A stretch of 64,000 nucleotides of DNA, from the NCBI GenBank assembly GCA_017472605.1, contig JAFUPV010000027.1, positions 62,001-126,000 on the forward strand, written 5' to 3'. This document shows, piece by piece, positions 16,448 through 25,586 of the stretch (positions within the stretch are counted from its first letter, which is position 1; every line of letters begins with the position of its first letter). The notes beneath the pieces were generated by a model. That model was not told where the DNA came from. It saw only the letters and a list, made by a program, of their open reading frames with translations, and did not search any database. A program made the translations under genes and the position numbers. This DNA is from Lachnospiraceae bacterium. Its GTDB lineage: Bacteria > Bacillota > Clostridia > Lachnospirales > Lachnospiraceae.

Positions 16448-18043
16448 ATGAAGAAGAGAGTACTTGCAACTGCTTTAAGCGCATCCATGCTGTTAGGCTG
16501 CTTCGGCGCAGTGCCGGCTTTTGCTGCAGAGGTTGAGGAAAGTGAAAACTTTAACGCGGAAGGTTATCCGATCGTTGATGAGCAGATTACCTTAAAGGTT
16601 ATGTTTGCAATCCGCGACGTGGATTCCCTGATCGATCCGGATGAGATGCCGGGCGTTCAGGCACTGGAAGAGAAGACAAACATCGACATCGAGTGGGAAG
16701 TGATTAAGGGTTCCGACTGGGACATGAAGCTGAACCTGATGTTTGCTTCCGGTGAGTATCCGGACATCATCCTTGCTCCGAACGTAAATACCGATGACGA
16801 GGAATTTGGTGTAACGCAGGAGCTGCTGATTCCGCTGGACGGACTGACAGAAAAGTACATGCCGATCTACACATCCCGTATTGAGGCTGAGGATGACGAC
16901 CCGACCTCCGGTCTTGTTGCTTCCAATGGCCTGACCTATTCCGTTGGCTATCTGGTAGGTCAGAACATCAATACCAACCAGCATTTCTTCATCAACCAGA
17001 CATGGCTGGACGCTCTGGAGCTGGAGACACCAACCGATGTGGAGTCCCTGACAGAAGTTCTTCGCGCATTTAAGACAGGCGATCCAAACGGCAACGGTGA
17101 GGCTGATGAGATCCCGCTGGAAATGGGTCTGGATACCGGTTTCTATGGCATCCGCTACATGCTTCCTCTGTTTGGCGTTCCGTGTGATCCGGATAAGTGG
17201 ATTTACATTGATGATGAGAAGCAGGTTCAGTTCGCAGTGAAAAACGAGGGATTCCGTGCGTGCCTGGAGTGGCTGCACACACTCTATGAGGAGGGTCTTG
17301 TTGACGCAGAGCTGATTTCTCAGGATATCAACACCATTGAGACAAAGCTGAAGGCCGGAAATGTAGGCTTCTTCACCGCATGGAGACTGATCGCAATGGG
17401 ATTTGATGATGGCGTAATGAAGGATTGTGTTCTGTACACACCGGATGAGAGCGCAAGCCTGTACCGTTATCTGGAGATGGCAAAGCCGGGCGCATTCCTG
17501 ACTGCAACCAACGAGCATGTTCCGGAGAGCCTTCGTCTTCTGGACGCAATGCTTGAGACGGAGACCATGTTCTCCCTGTACTACGGCGAGCAGAATACCG
17601 GCGATCAGGGAACCGGTTGGGAGTACAATGCAGAGAACGGAAAGATTGATTCCACCAATGACGGTTCCGTTGATGTAAAGAATTATCTGGACTGCAATAC
17701 CATGTTCTTTGCACCTGGTAAGTATCTGTCCGAGACCTTCAACATGCCGGCTCAGCGTATCGAGAAGACCGAGTACTGCCAGATCTATGATGAGGCAGGC
17801 GTAACCCAGAAGTATTCCAACGACTATCTGGACCTTGCTCCGCTGACCTCTGAGCAGATTCAGGGAAGCGTGCTGACTGAGACCGACATCAACAATGCAG
17901 TTGTTGAGAACATTGCTAACTTTGTAATCAACGGTGTGACCGATGAGAGCTGGGAGTCCTTTGTTTCCATGTTTGATGATATGAAGGTTGACGAGTACAT
18001 CAAGATGTATCAGGATGCAATTGATACCATGGACATCGAGTAA
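16448..18043 (+). CDS. Extracellular solute-binding lipoprotein of the sugar importer
   Basis: Receptor that captures the sugar outside the cell and hands it to the two permeases. The 531 residues match the large LplA-type binding proteins. The signal peptide has MKKR, a hydrophobic core and a lipobox LLGC with Cys18 as the likely lipidation site; an alternative cut after AFA (26) is possible. The mature part opens with [13 protein letters not shown] and contains [17 protein letters not shown]. The start follows a perfect AAGGAGG. It is separated by 71 bases from the permease gene, and a G/C hairpin (18090-18113) lies after it. The fine sugar specificity cannot be read from sequence. Confidence 0.93.
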   Translation: MKKRVLATALSASMLLGCFGAVPAFAAEVEESENFNAEGYPIVDEQITLKVMFAIRDVDSLIDPDEMPGVQALEEKTNIDIEWEVIKGSDWDMKLNLMFASGEYPDIILAPNVNTDDEEFGVTQELLIPLDGLTEKYMPIYTSRIEAEDDDPTSGLVASNGLTYSVGYLVGQNINTNQHFFINQTWLDALELETPTDVESLTEVLRAFKTGDPNGNGEADEIPLEMGLDTGFYGIRYMLPLFGVPCDPDKWIYIDDEKQVQFAVKNEGFRACLEWLHTLYEEGLVDAELISQDINTIETKLKAGNVGFFTAWRLIAMGFDDGVMKDCVLYTPDESASLYRYLEMAKPGAFLTATNEHVPESLRLLDAMLETETMFSLYYGEQNTGDQGTGWEYNAENGKIDSTNDGSVDVKNYLDCNTMFFAPGKYLSETFNMPAQRIEKTEYCQIYDEAGVTQKYSNDYLDLAPLTSEQIQGSVLTETDINNAVVENIANFVINGVTDESWESFVSMFDDMKVDEYIKMYQDAIDTMDIE

Positions 18044-18089
18044 AAAATATGGTAAACTGTCTGCAGAAGAATGACTGCAGATAACATCG

Positions 18090-18116
18090 GGGGCAGGTGT
18101 GTTCATCTGCCCCTTT
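18090..18116 (+). terminator. Hairpin between the binding-protein and regulator genes
   Basis: GGGGCAGGTG (18090-18099) pairs with CATCTGCCCC (18104-18113), followed by TTTGATG. The short T run suggests partial termination, which would lower regulator expression relative to the transporter. This is an inference. Confidence 0.6.
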
Positions 18117-18185
18117 GATGTGTTCCGGCATCCGGCGGATTTACGCAGTATGTCCGGACGGAAACGAAGGAAAAGGTGCGTGGGT

Positions 18186-20384
18186 ATGAAAGAGATAATA
18201 AAGAGGCTGAGATCACAGAGTGTTCTGAGATATGTGATTGCGTTCAGCGGGATTGTAGTTCTGATTGTTCTTGTCATGGGCGGCTACTTGTATTATGTGA
18301 ATCACCGATCCATTTATCAGACCTTCCTTTCCGCCAATACGTCCTGGCTGGAATCGGTGGAGAAAAGCCATGAAAATGACATGCGGATTCTGGACGATGT
18401 AGCGACGCAGATCAGTCTTTCCGCCGATATTGCGGAGTTTGTTCTGGCTGACCAGCCCCAGAAGAGTATTAAGCTGAAAGAGCGGCTGCATCAGTACATA
18501 ACGGTCAGTCAGTTTTTTACGCAGATTCTGTATCAGTATCATGAGGATGATTATCTGTACAACCACAGCACATCCATTGAGCGGGATCTGTTTCTGACCA
18601 AGGGACTTCTGCTGGAAAAAACCACAGCGGATCAGCTGTCTGAACTGCTTTTTGAAAAGCGTACCAGCATGGCGGTTCTGCCGGAACAGAAGGCGGACGG
18701 TTATGTCATTTCTTTCTATCTGGACAGCCGGCCAAGACTGGTGACCTATGTGAAACCGGTGGCGCCGCGTTACATGGGAACTCTTGCGTTTCTGGTCAAG
18801 GATACTTATTATGATGATCTGCTGAGTTCCCAGCAGGAAGAAAAGCGGTATACATGTATCCTGTATGAGAATCAGCTGATTGTCGGAAGAGGCAGTGTGT
18901 CTGTGGAGGAAACAGAACTGACCGGCGTTTTGGCGGAGGCAGAGGAACAGCAGGAAGTGAAGCTTGGCGGGGAACATTATCTGCTTACGCAGCAGAAGGG
19001 AGACAGCGGTCTTTGGTACTGTACGCTGCAGTCCATGTCTGTTTTTCATGATCAGATCATGAGCGGTCTTTGGGCGATTCTCTTTCTTCTGGTTCTCTGC
19101 AGCGTTCCGGCTGCTGTTTTCATTGCCGGCCTGTCGAGAAAAGTCTCCGGCAAGGTCCATGATATCAACGTTCTGTTAAATGAGGAAAATGATCCCTACA
19201 ATGTGGATCAGATTGAGCAGGGAATTCGAAGTCTGGTTGAAATCAACCGGGAGAAGGAGCGGGCAAGCATTCCGCTTCACCGGACCCGTTTTATCCGTTT
19301 CTTTGTCCGGAATGAATTTGCGGACCGGACGGAGGCAGTTCAAGCCGCCCAAAAGGCGCAGCTTCAGGTGGACTGCAGATGGTATGTGATTGTTCTGATG
19401 GGAGACGGAGGAAACAGCAATGAGAGCAAAGCACATGACCGAATGCTGAAGGCAATTGCGGCGGATCCCCGGGTGGATGGCTATGGAATGCGTCTTCTGA
19501 GCAAGAATCAGAGTCTGTTTGCGCTGTTTTCCGATGAGAAAGAGGCGATTGAGGAACTGATGGCAGTTCTTCTCCATCTGGGCCATGAGTTCTGTGAAAA
19601 TTTCATCATGTCAGTCAGCAGCTGGCACGAGGATTTTTCGGAAGCCTCCAAAGCATATCTGGAAGCGGATACCGCGTTTGACAACCGGTTTCTGATGGAC
19701 AACAGCCAGATTCTTCACTTTCAGGATGTGGCAACACGCGACCGCGTGGAAGTGCTTCCTGAGATTTACCAGCAGCGGCTCAAGCATGCGATCCGTGCCG
19801 GAAATGAGGAAGCGCTGGAACTGACAATTACGGAAATCTGTGATAAGCTGAAGCGGGAGAACCAGTCTCTGCTGACATTCCGCATTCTCTGTAATGACAT
19901 GCTTCACCTGCTGGTTGGCGAGGTGAACGAGGGACAGGCTGCTCTTCAGGACATTTCCAGCGTGTTTGTTCTGTCCCAGTGCCAGAACATTCATGATTTC
20001 CACGACATTCTCAGCGAGGGCTGCCGTGCGCTGATGAGCAAGAGACCGGTCAGCGAGAGCAAGAAGTCGGACATGATTGCCAGCGCAGTTGCTTATATGA
20101 AAGAAAATTTCCAGAGTCCGGATCTGAACATGACGTCTCTGGCAGAATATCTGGAGATCAGTCCGGTCACGCTGGCGGTGGAGTTCAAGAACGGCGTCGG
20201 CATGAGCCCGTCTGATTATCTGGCGGTTCTGCGTCTGGAACGGGCGAAGCAGCTGCTGCGTGAGACGACGATGCTGGTGAAAGAGGTCAGTCAGGCAGTG
20301 GGCTATGAGGATGACCATGTGTTCATGAGACGATTTAAGAAGTATGTGGGAATGACACCGGGACAGTACCGGAATCTGAACTGA
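18186..20384 (+). CDS. Membrane-bound AraC-family regulator with extracellular sensor
   Basis: One-component regulator of 732 residues. Helix 1 spans about 15-37 (LRYVIAFSGIVVLIVLVMGG) and helix 2 lies near 290-315 (LWAILFLLVLCSVPAAVFIAG). They flank an outside domain of about 250 residues, which is probably Cache-like. A cytoplasmic linker follows, and the last 100 residues are the paired helix-turn-helix of AraC proteins (MTSLAEYLEISPVTLAVEFK, then VSQAVGYEDDHVFMRRFKKYVGMTPGQYR). Such proteins replace a two-component pair next to LplABC-like importers. ATG 18186 is chosen because an AAGGAAAAGGTG stretch precedes it. Control of the importer upstream is inferred from position. Confidence 0.92.
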   Translation: MKEIIKRLRSQSVLRYVIAFSGIVVLIVLVMGGYLYYVNHRSIYQTFLSANTSWLESVEKSHENDMRILDDVATQISLSADIAEFVLADQPQKSIKLKERLHQYITVSQFFTQILYQYHEDDYLYNHSTSIERDLFLTKGLLLEKTTADQLSELLFEKRTSMAVLPEQKADGYVISFYLDSRPRLVTYVKPVAPRYMGTLAFLVKDTYYDDLLSSQQEEKRYTCILYENQLIVGRGSVSVEETELTGVLAEAEEQQEVKLGGEHYLLTQQKGDSGLWYCTLQSMSVFHDQIMSGLWAILFLLVLCSVPAAVFIAGLSRKVSGKVHDINVLLNEENDPYNVDQIEQGIRSLVEINREKERASIPLHRTRFIRFFVRNEFADRTEAVQAAQKAQLQVDCRWYVIVLMGDGGNSNESKAHDRMLKAIAADPRVDGYGMRLLSKNQSLFALFSDEKEAIEELMAVLLHLGHEFCENFIMSVSSWHEDFSEASKAYLEADTAFDNRFLMDNSQILHFQDVATRDRVEVLPEIYQQRLKHAIRAGNEEALELTITEICDKLKRENQSLLTFRILCNDMLHLLVGEVNEGQAALQDISSVFVLSQCQNIHDFHDILSEGCRALMSKRPVSESKKSDMIASAVAYMKENFQSPDLNMTSLAEYLEISPVTLAVEFKNGVGMSPSDYLAVLRLERAKQLLRETTMLVKEVSQAVGYEDDHVFMRRFKKYVGMTPGQYRNLN

Positions 20385-20409
20385 GAAATGAAAGCAGGAT
20401 GGAGGACGT

Positions 20410-20736
20410 ATGGCTGGTTTTACAATGGAGAAGATGCAGGAGATTCAGAAGGAACTGCAGGAGAAGTACAGAGAGCAGTGGGGCGGTCTGGATCCGGACA
20501 AGGGAAAACAGCAGCTGCTCTGGATGATCGCGGAAGCGGGAGAAGTGGCTGATATCATGAAAAAGAAGGGCAGCCGGCAGATCATGGAGGATCCGCAGGT
20601 GCGCCATGATTTCATTGAGGAGATGTGCGATGTGCTGATGTATTTCAATGATGTCCTGCTTTGTTACGGCATTGAGCCGGAGGATGTGGAAAAAGCCTAT
20701 CTGGCAAAGCATGAACGGAACATGAAGCGGTGGTAA
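20410..20736 (+). CDS. MazG-like nucleotide pyrophosphohydrolase
   Basis: Small soluble all-alpha NTP pyrophosphohydrolase of 108 residues. The metal-binding signature is split as EAGEVAD (EAGE near 44-47) and EEMCDVLMYFND (about 71-82), the ExxE...ExxD pattern of the MazG fold. Single-domain members cleave nucleoside triphosphates, often non-canonical ones, to monophosphate and pyrophosphate, protecting DNA or tuning alarmone levels. The start follows TGGAGGA. The next gene lies 12 bases on and encodes a membrane peptide, so the two are probably co-transcribed. The exact nucleotide substrate is unknown. Confidence 0.85.
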   Translation: MAGFTMEKMQEIQKELQEKYREQWGGLDPDKGKQQLLWMIAEAGEVADIMKKKGSRQIMEDPQVRHDFIEEMCDVLMYFNDVLLCYGIEPEDVEKAYLAKHERNMKRW

Positions 20737-20748
20737 GGAGGCGATCGG

Positions 20749-20949
20749 ATGAGAGTAAAAGACAGAAGTAAGAAGGCAATGTGGAAGAATGTCGGTCTGA
20801 TCATTGCGTTGATCGTTGGAATCAATTTGTTTGTAATTGTGGCAAGCATTATTTCCTTTAAGTACCTGAAGGCGGCGACGCCGCAGACGATGGTGGAGAC
20901 AGAGATAGAGACAGAAATAATGACGGTGGAAACCGGGACGGATCAGTAA
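20749..20949 (+). CDS. Small single-span membrane protein, unknown function
   Basis: A 66-residue protein with a good ribosome site (AAGGAGG). Residues 1-13 are basic (RVKDRSKKAMWK), 14-39 form one membrane helix (VGLIIALIVGINLFVIVASI), and 46-66 are an acidic, Thr/Glu-rich tail with repeated ETEIE-like units. By the positive-inside rule the tail would face outwards. It does not resemble a family I know. It follows the MazG-like gene by 12 bases. Confidence 0.7.
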   Translation: MRVKDRSKKAMWKNVGLIIALIVGINLFVIVASIISFKYLKAATPQTMVETEIETEIMTVETGTDQ

Positions 20950-21056
20950 AAAAATGGCAATGCTACGGAACGTAACATCGATGGAATCTGCGTTTTCTTG
21001 TATGATACGTGCAAAAACGATATGATGAGCCTGAAAAAGGACAAGGAGGACTCAAC

Positions 21057-21180
21057 ATGAGCATAGGAGAAAAAATCAGAGAAGGCAGAAAGAATGCGGG
21101 ACTTTCCCAGGAACAGCTGGCAGAGAAGCTCTGTGTATCCAGGCAGGCAGTTACCAAGTGGGAATCCGGCAGAGGAATTA
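21057..21180 (+). pseudogene. XRE-type regulator, truncated after the DNA-binding motif
   Basis: It begins with a perfect AAGGAGG site and MSIGEKIREGRKNAGLSQEQ, a standard XRE helix-turn-helix through VSRQAVTKWESGRGI at about residue 40. In intact relatives the next residues are PD(I/L)ENL and a further domain. Here the sequence changes abruptly at about 21178 to unrelated DNA leading into the terminator at 21231. The frame stays open to 21674 but only over the opposite-strand MATE gene. I read it as a gene cut by a deletion or insertion. A residual short DNA-binding peptide cannot be excluded. Confidence 0.75.
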
Positions 21181-21230
21181 CACGGTCAGAATCATCGGAT
21201 CCGTTTTGTAGTGTCAATGGAACAGGGAAA

Positions 21231-21274
21231 AAAAGCAGAGTCGCCTTTTGGTCAGAGAGGGCGACTCTGCTTTT
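21231..21274 (-). terminator. Bidirectional terminator at the MATE 3' end
   Basis: AAAAGCAGAGTCGCC (21231-21245) is the exact reverse complement of 21260-21274, giving a 15-pair stem. A/T tracts on both sides allow it to work in both directions, for the MATE gene and for the broken XRE gene. Confidence 0.85.
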
Positions 21275-21281
21275 CGTCTCA

Positions 21282-22670
21282 TCACTCTGCTTCTTCCGTA
21301 AGATTCTTCAGCCACAGATACTTCCGGTATCTCGGATACACAAATGGCACTTTAATAATCTCGTCCATGCACATGACAATGTACACCACCATAACCGGCA
21401 GATCAAACACAAACGTACCGAGCAGTGCAAGCGGAAGTGCGATGCACCATGTAGCGATAAATACGCTGACGGCATCGTATTTGGCATCGCCGCCTGCCGG
21501 GAAGATACCGCAGACTACGACCGTGTTGATGGAGTATGCGAAAACGTAGAGCCCCGTAAAAATCAGCATGGTAATGAGATACCTTGTTGCCGTCTCGGTA
21601 AGTACAAAGAACATCGTAACGAGAGGCGCAAGCATACACAAGAGAAGCAAATGGATACCGCCGACCCAGAATGACATATGGCAGAGTTTTCGCCCGTATA
21701 CTTTCGCTTTGTCAAACAGACTTTGTCCGAGCAGCTTGCCGAGAATGATACCGGCACCGGCAGAGATACCCTTGCACACGCAGGTCACAAGCTCCAGCAC
21801 CACGGATGTAATCGATGCAGCGGCGGTTGCGTCTGAGCCGAGATGTCCCATGATCAGTGAGTGCATCGAAATCGACAGTCCCCATGCAAGTCCGCTTGAG
21901 AGCGATGGCAGCGCTATTTTCAGCCATTCTCTGGTTACACTTCCCGAATACCATTTCATACCAGCGAGATCGGGATGAATGCTGTCTTTCCGGTGGGATT
22001 CAATGATACACCACACGATTGCGATCAGCTCTACGGCTACGGTTGAGTATGCCGAACCGTTTGCCCCGAGCTTCGGAACACCGGCAAGACCGTAAATGAG
22101 AAAGATATCAAGCACAACATCGGTGACGAGAGTGACGATGGAAATAATCACGCTTTTGGATGCTTTGCCTTCCACCTTCATTTTCAGATAGTAGCACTGC
22201 GTAATGCCGGAAAATAAATACGAAACACCAACCGCACGCAGATAGGATGCGCCGATGTCAATCAAGTTCTGATCCGGTGTGTAGATTCGCATGAGCTGTT
22301 CGGGAATCAGCATGGCGAGAGCAAAAAACACGCAGGAAATGCCAAACGACCATTTGAGGATCATGCAGAATAGATTTTTCACCATCTGCTTATCATCTTT
22401 GCCCCAATATTGGGCAATCAGCACACCGCCGCCGACTACGGAACCGATGAACAGGTTCATGATGAAGACGATTTGATTGGCAAGTGACACCGCCGATACG
22501 GCATCCTGTGCCAGTCGTCCAAGCATCAGTGCATCGGTAGCACCGATGAGGGCGACGAGGAGATTTTGCAGACCGATGGGAATTGCAAGAGAGAGTAATT
22601 CTTTGTAAAACTCCTTCTTTTCCGTTGGATTCATTGAAATAGTTGCTTTTTTATTCGTACTTCGCAGCAT
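21282..22670 (-). CDS. MATE family efflux protein
   Basis: Cation-coupled exporter of 462 residues with about twelve helices. Landmarks are LLSLAIPIGLQNLLVALIGA, ATDALMLGRLAQDAVSAVSLA and AQYWGKDDKQ in the first half. In the second half are the repeat LPSLSSGLAWGLSISMHSLI and the end YRKYLWLKNLTEEAE. The 5'-deleted MATE remnant at 9006-9434 belongs to the same subfamily. The gene lies downstream of an AraC-type regulator on the same strand, with 155 bases between that contain a 16-base palindrome. Regulator and pump probably form one resistance or detoxification unit; the substrate is unknown. Confidence 0.93.
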   Translation of the reverse strand: MLRSTNKKATISMNPTEKKEFYKELLSLAIPIGLQNLLVALIGATDALMLGRLAQDAVSAVSLANQIVFIMNLFIGSVVGGGVLIAQYWGKDDKQMVKNLFCMILKWSFGISCVFFALAMLIPEQLMRIYTPDQNLIDIGASYLRAVGVSYLFSGITQCYYLKMKVEGKASKSVIISIVTLVTDVVLDIFLIYGLAGVPKLGANGSAYSTVAVELIAIVWCIIESHRKDSIHPDLAGMKWYSGSVTREWLKIALPSLSSGLAWGLSISMHSLIMGHLGSDATAAASITSVVLELVTCVCKGISAGAGIILGKLLGQSLFDKAKVYGRKLCHMSFWVGGIHLLLLCMLAPLVTMFFVLTETATRYLITMLIFTGLYVFAYSINTVVVCGIFPAGGDAKYDAVSVFIATWCIALPLALLGTFVFDLPVMVVYIVMCMDEIIKVPFVYPRYRKYLWLKNLTEEAE

Positions 22671-22729
22671 ATCCGTTGTTACCTTTCTGAGAAAATGTCT
22701 GATCTGTTCTTGGAATGTCAGAACTGATG

Positions 22730-22745
22730 TGATATAACTATATCA
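22730..22745. promoter_or_regulatory. Perfect palindrome TGATATAACTATATCA
   Basis: The 16-base two-fold-symmetric site lies 60-75 bases before the MATE start, in the gap between the AraC-type gene and its neighbour. This is where an operator would be expected. AraC proteins usually bind direct repeats, so the binding protein may be another one. Confidence 0.4.
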
Positions 22746-22825
22746 TGGATTTTGGAAATATACCAGAACGATATGTGAAAAGCAGCTTCCAGATGTGAAG
22801 ACATGTGAGCCTGACGGCTCACACG

Positions 22826-23701
22826 TTAACGGTCAGGTTTGGAATCCGGGAGAAAAACAGTATCATTTGCAGCAAGACAGCGTTTTCGGTATTGCTTTGG
22901 TGTCATGCCTGTTTTTCTGCGGAACTGGGCAGAAAGGTATTCTCCATGGCAGTAGCCGGTTTCACTGGCGATGTCCATGATGGATTTGTCGGTTGTGGAG
23001 AGCAGAAGCTGCACCTGGCGGATCTGGATGTTGCTCATGTAGGTACTGTAAGTCATGCCCAGCTGGGAATGAAACAGGCGGGAAAAATATCCGGTAGAAA
23101 ATCCGGTCTGTTTCGCTACTTCCTCCATGGAAGGCTGCTCTTTGAAATGATTTTCCATGTAAACAATGGCATGGAGAATCTGTGGGGAAAGCGGAACCGG
23201 ATTTGTGGCTGGCTGAATTGGAAGATGTTCTTCCAGAATCGCTGTAAACAGACGAAACAGCATCCCCTGCAAAATGAATTCCCGGTAATGGGTGTCTTTT
23301 CGGTATTCGGCCAGAATATCAAAGAACATCGCCCGAATTCTGCTCTGGGACTCGTCCGAAAAGTGATAGACCGGCGTTTCATACAGCTGATTAAACGAAT
23401 GCTGCCCCATTTGGCGGATAAATGGCTCAGCAAATGCCGGAGAGAATTTGATCATAATACGCTCATAAGGTTCGTTGAACTGTGCCAGCGTCCGATGAAA
23501 CAGATAGGGAGGCATCAATGCCACATCTCCCTGTTGATAGGAGTAGGAGAATGCAGGTGTGATCGTCGTTCGGTGTCCCTGAAGTGTAATCCCGATGTTA
23601 TAGTGATCCGTTGCCATCTGCATGGAATCCATGTGGTATCCCGCTTTCATCCTGATGTGAGACACGACAATCTGCTGGCCTTTTGGTAATGGTGTAGGCA
23701 T
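22826..23701 (-). CDS. AraC-family transcription regulator
   Basis: Cytoplasmic regulator of 291 residues. The N-terminal half (to about 170) is a cupin-like effector domain (VALMPPYLFHRTLAQFNEPY). The C-terminal half is the double helix-turn-helix: PSMEEVAKQTGFSTGYFSRLF, then IMDIASETGYCHGEYLSAQF and the closing RRKTGMTPKQYRKR. The start follows AAAGGAGG. The MATE gene lies next on the same strand, so pump expression is its likely target (inference). A short GTGAGCC/GGCTCAC hairpin (22805-22822) follows its stop. Confidence 0.9.
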   Translation of the reverse strand: MPTPLPKGQQIVVSHIRMKAGYHMDSMQMATDHYNIGITLQGHRTTITPAFSYSYQQGDVALMPPYLFHRTLAQFNEPYERIMIKFSPAFAEPFIRQMGQHSFNQLYETPVYHFSDESQSRIRAMFFDILAEYRKDTHYREFILQGMLFRLFTAILEEHLPIQPATNPVPLSPQILHAIVYMENHFKEQPSMEEVAKQTGFSTGYFSRLFHSQLGMTYSTYMSNIQIRQVQLLLSTTDKSIMDIASETGYCHGEYLSAQFRRKTGMTPKQYRKRCLAANDTVFLPDSKPDR

Positions 23702-23773
23702 AATACATACCTCCTTTCCAGTTTAAAAAATCATATTTTCTCAGATTTACGTGAGTTGCGAGCCAGGCCAGGA

Positions 23774-23799
23774 CGTTCGCCTGCTCATCGGGCGAGCGC
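23774..23799 (-). repeat. Minus-strand copy of the dispersed intergenic repeat
   Basis: On the minus strand, GCGCT and GGCGAACG are separated by 13 bases, as in the element at 11449-11474. It sits in the 176-base gap between the AraC gene and the broken phosphotransferase, with palindromic GC-rich sequence around it. Confidence 0.4.
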
Positions 23800-23877
23800 C
23801 GCAATCGTAAAAAGAACGCGCGTGGCGAGCTTCTTTTACTACTATACCTGATACGCATCATAAAAGCGAATGAAAAA

Positions 23878-24165
23878 TTACAGGACTTTGGTTATACTGT
23901 ACATGATCTGAGCCTTTGCAATGCATACCTCCCTGTCTGCTTCTTCCGCTTCCATCAGGCGATGCTCAAAGGGCATCAGCAGGTGACGATTGACCGGTCC
24001 GATGCGCAGAACTGTTTTTCCATATTTTACAGTATCCACGAAATATGTGGTATTGAATAATCCTCCTGTCAGCAAATGGGAAGAAAGGATTTCTGTTTTC
24101 AGCGCCTTTGACACAAGGGATTCCAGTTCAGGACTGGACAATTCGCGATATAAGAATGATGACAC
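23878..24165 (-). pseudogene. Phosphotransferase gene, N-terminal fragment
   Basis: The frame starts with a proper ribosome site (GAGGAGG-like, just after the acetyltransferase stop). It encodes about 75 residues resembling the N-lobe of an APH-type kinase: LLTGGLFNTTYFVDT as the nucleotide loop and TVLRIGP with the ATP-site strand. After about residue 75 the sequence changes to an unrelated tail and stops at 95 residues. The catalytic HxD loop and metal Asp are absent. Normal members are about 300 residues. The 3' part has been lost, so the product is inactive as a kinase. Confidence 0.75.
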
Positions 24166-24177
24166 AGCAGACCCTCC

Positions 24178-24711
24178 TCAGGTGGCATCGCAGAAGAAGA
24201 AAATATCTTTTTTGTTTTCCTGTGATGTCCCGTTATAAACAAACGTATTGATTCCGCCAATCTGGAATCCACAATTCAGATAAAACTGGCAGGCACCGAG
24301 ATTATTATCCTGTCCCTGTGTGTAAAGTCCGCGATAGCCATGGGCAGCCGCTGTTTCCAGCGATTTCTCAATCAGCATTTTGCCGACCCCTCTGCCGCGG
24401 TAATCCGAATTCACCTTCAGGTCATACAGATACATATATTTAACCCAGTCCTGTTTCAGAATGGCCAGTCCAATGCACCGTTCTTCGTCGTAGGCACCGA
24501 TGAAAACATGCTCGTCGGACATGGCATCATAATCATAGTTCTCATCCGGAAAGCACATCTCTGTGTGATTTTCCTTCGGAAAACGGATTTCCGTGTAGTT
24601 CCATTTGCCGTTGCTGTAGGACGGGAGCAGAAGCCCGAATAATGGAAACGGTTCGTTTTTCAGGTTAATGTCTGCTCTGTGTTCATGATCGATTCTCTTA
24701 ATAGTTATCAT
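24178..24711 (-). CDS. GNAT acetyltransferase, streptothricin acetyltransferase-like
   Basis: Acetyl-CoA-dependent N-acetyltransferase of 177 residues. The CoA-binding region is VNSDYRGRGVGKMLIEKSLE (R/Q-x-x-G-x-G/A motif near 105-115), followed by GLYTQGQDNNLGACQFYLNCGFQIG. The QDNN-ACxFYxNCGF pattern is what I recall from the SatA/Sat4 group, which inactivates streptothricin by acetylating its beta-lysine. Resistance is therefore a reasonable hypothesis, but related proteins of unknown substrate exist. Its ATG overlaps the stop of the AraC gene by one base, so the two form an operon. A broken phosphotransferase gene follows 12 bases later. Confidence 0.8.
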   Translation of the reverse strand: MITIKRIDHEHRADINLKNEPFPLFGLLLPSYSNGKWNYTEIRFPKENHTEMCFPDENYDYDAMSDEHVFIGAYDEERCIGLAILKQDWVKYMYLYDLKVNSDYRGRGVGKMLIEKSLETAAAHGYRGLYTQGQDNNLGACQFYLNCGFQIGGINTFVYNGTSQENKKDIFFFCDAT

Positions 24712-25586
24712 TACAAATTCCTTTCCTGTTTTCGGTATTCGGTTGGACTGATTCCGAAGCTTTTACGGAATGTTTCTGCAAAATAGCTTGACCCGGAGAA
24801 ACCGACAGCAAGGCTGATTTCAAGCATTGTCGTATCGGTGTTCTTCAGCAGCTCGACCGCTTTTCGCAGCCGGTAGTCAATGAGAAATTCCACAGGTGTC
24901 CGGTTCAGATAGTGCATAAAGATATTGCCGCAGGTTCGTTTGGATACATTACCGGCTCCGGCGACATCATTCAGAGTAATCTTCTCCGAATAATTTTGGT
25001 GGATAAAGTCAATCATTGTTTTTAGCGTTGACAGCCTGGCATCGGCTCTTTCCTCCGGCCTGCTTTTCCGGTCCGTGTGCGCAGTCAGATGACCCCATAA
25101 AGAGCAGATCGCCCCCTGTGAAAAGAGCGGTGCTTCATATGCGTCTTTACAGTTATAGATCTCTCTGATATATTTCAGAATCCGGTTCTGCCATTCTACA
25201 GCGGGAGACAGATGGATGAAAGGCGCTCCGTGGGAGAGCACGGGTTTCACAAACTTGTCTGCAAAGCTTTGGGCAGTACAAAGAAGCATTGGGTGGAACA
25301 GAATACAGAGGAAATCACATTCCGTCTGATCATCGGAAAAGCCGTAATGAAGCTGCCTTGTATTTACCAGGATTCCCTCACCGGCATTCAGCGTAATAAG
25401 CGTACCATTTACATTGTAGAGCATCTTTCCGGTCAGGATGAGTATCAGTTCAATATCATCGTGCCAGTGGCTGTCTGCCGCATAGTTTGGATAAATCGAG
25501 AGCAGTGCACGGCGCACATAGATCGGATAATCCGGATAATCATATCTCACATTTTCGCTGCGGTCATGATTGATATCTACTACCAT
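24711..25586 (-). CDS. AraC-family regulator upstream of the acetyltransferase
   Basis: Regulator of 291 residues. The N-terminal cupin-type sensing domain (about 20-150) has HWHDDIELILILTGKMLYNV and GEGILVNTRQLHYGF. The C-terminal double helix-turn-helix (about 190-290) has KITLNDVAGAGNVSKRTCGN, MLEISLAVGFSGSSYFAETF and FGISPTEYRKQ. A longer frame reaches 25769, but the ATG at 25586 is preceded by GGGAGGAG at the right distance. It is translationally coupled (TAATG) to the GNAT gene and probably controls that operon. Confidence 0.92.
   Translation of the reverse strand: MVVDINHDRSENVRYDYPDYPIYVRRALLSIYPNYAADSHWHDDIELILILTGKMLYNVNGTLITLNAGEGILVNTRQLHYGFSDDQTECDFLCILFHPMLLCTAQSFADKFVKPVLSHGAPFIHLSPAVEWQNRILKYIREIYNCKDAYEAPLFSQGAICSLWGHLTAHTDRKSRPEERADARLSTLKTMIDFIHQNYSEKITLNDVAGAGNVSKRTCGNIFMHYLNRTPVEFLIDYRLRKAVELLKNTDTTMLEISLAVGFSGSSYFAETFRKSFGISPTEYRKQERNL

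Noticed and set aside
16592-18277. A 561-codon open frame on the minus strand
   Set aside because: It is antisense to a clear binding-protein gene, has no ribosome site, and its product is rich in Ile, Leu, Cys and His as expected from reversed codons. Other long antisense frames (for example 1314-2384, 34770-36386, 44607-45929) were dropped for the same reason.
23598-23861. An 87-codon frame overlapping the AraC gene start
   Set aside because: It spans a palindromic repeat and the ribosome site of the AraC gene, and resembles no protein family.
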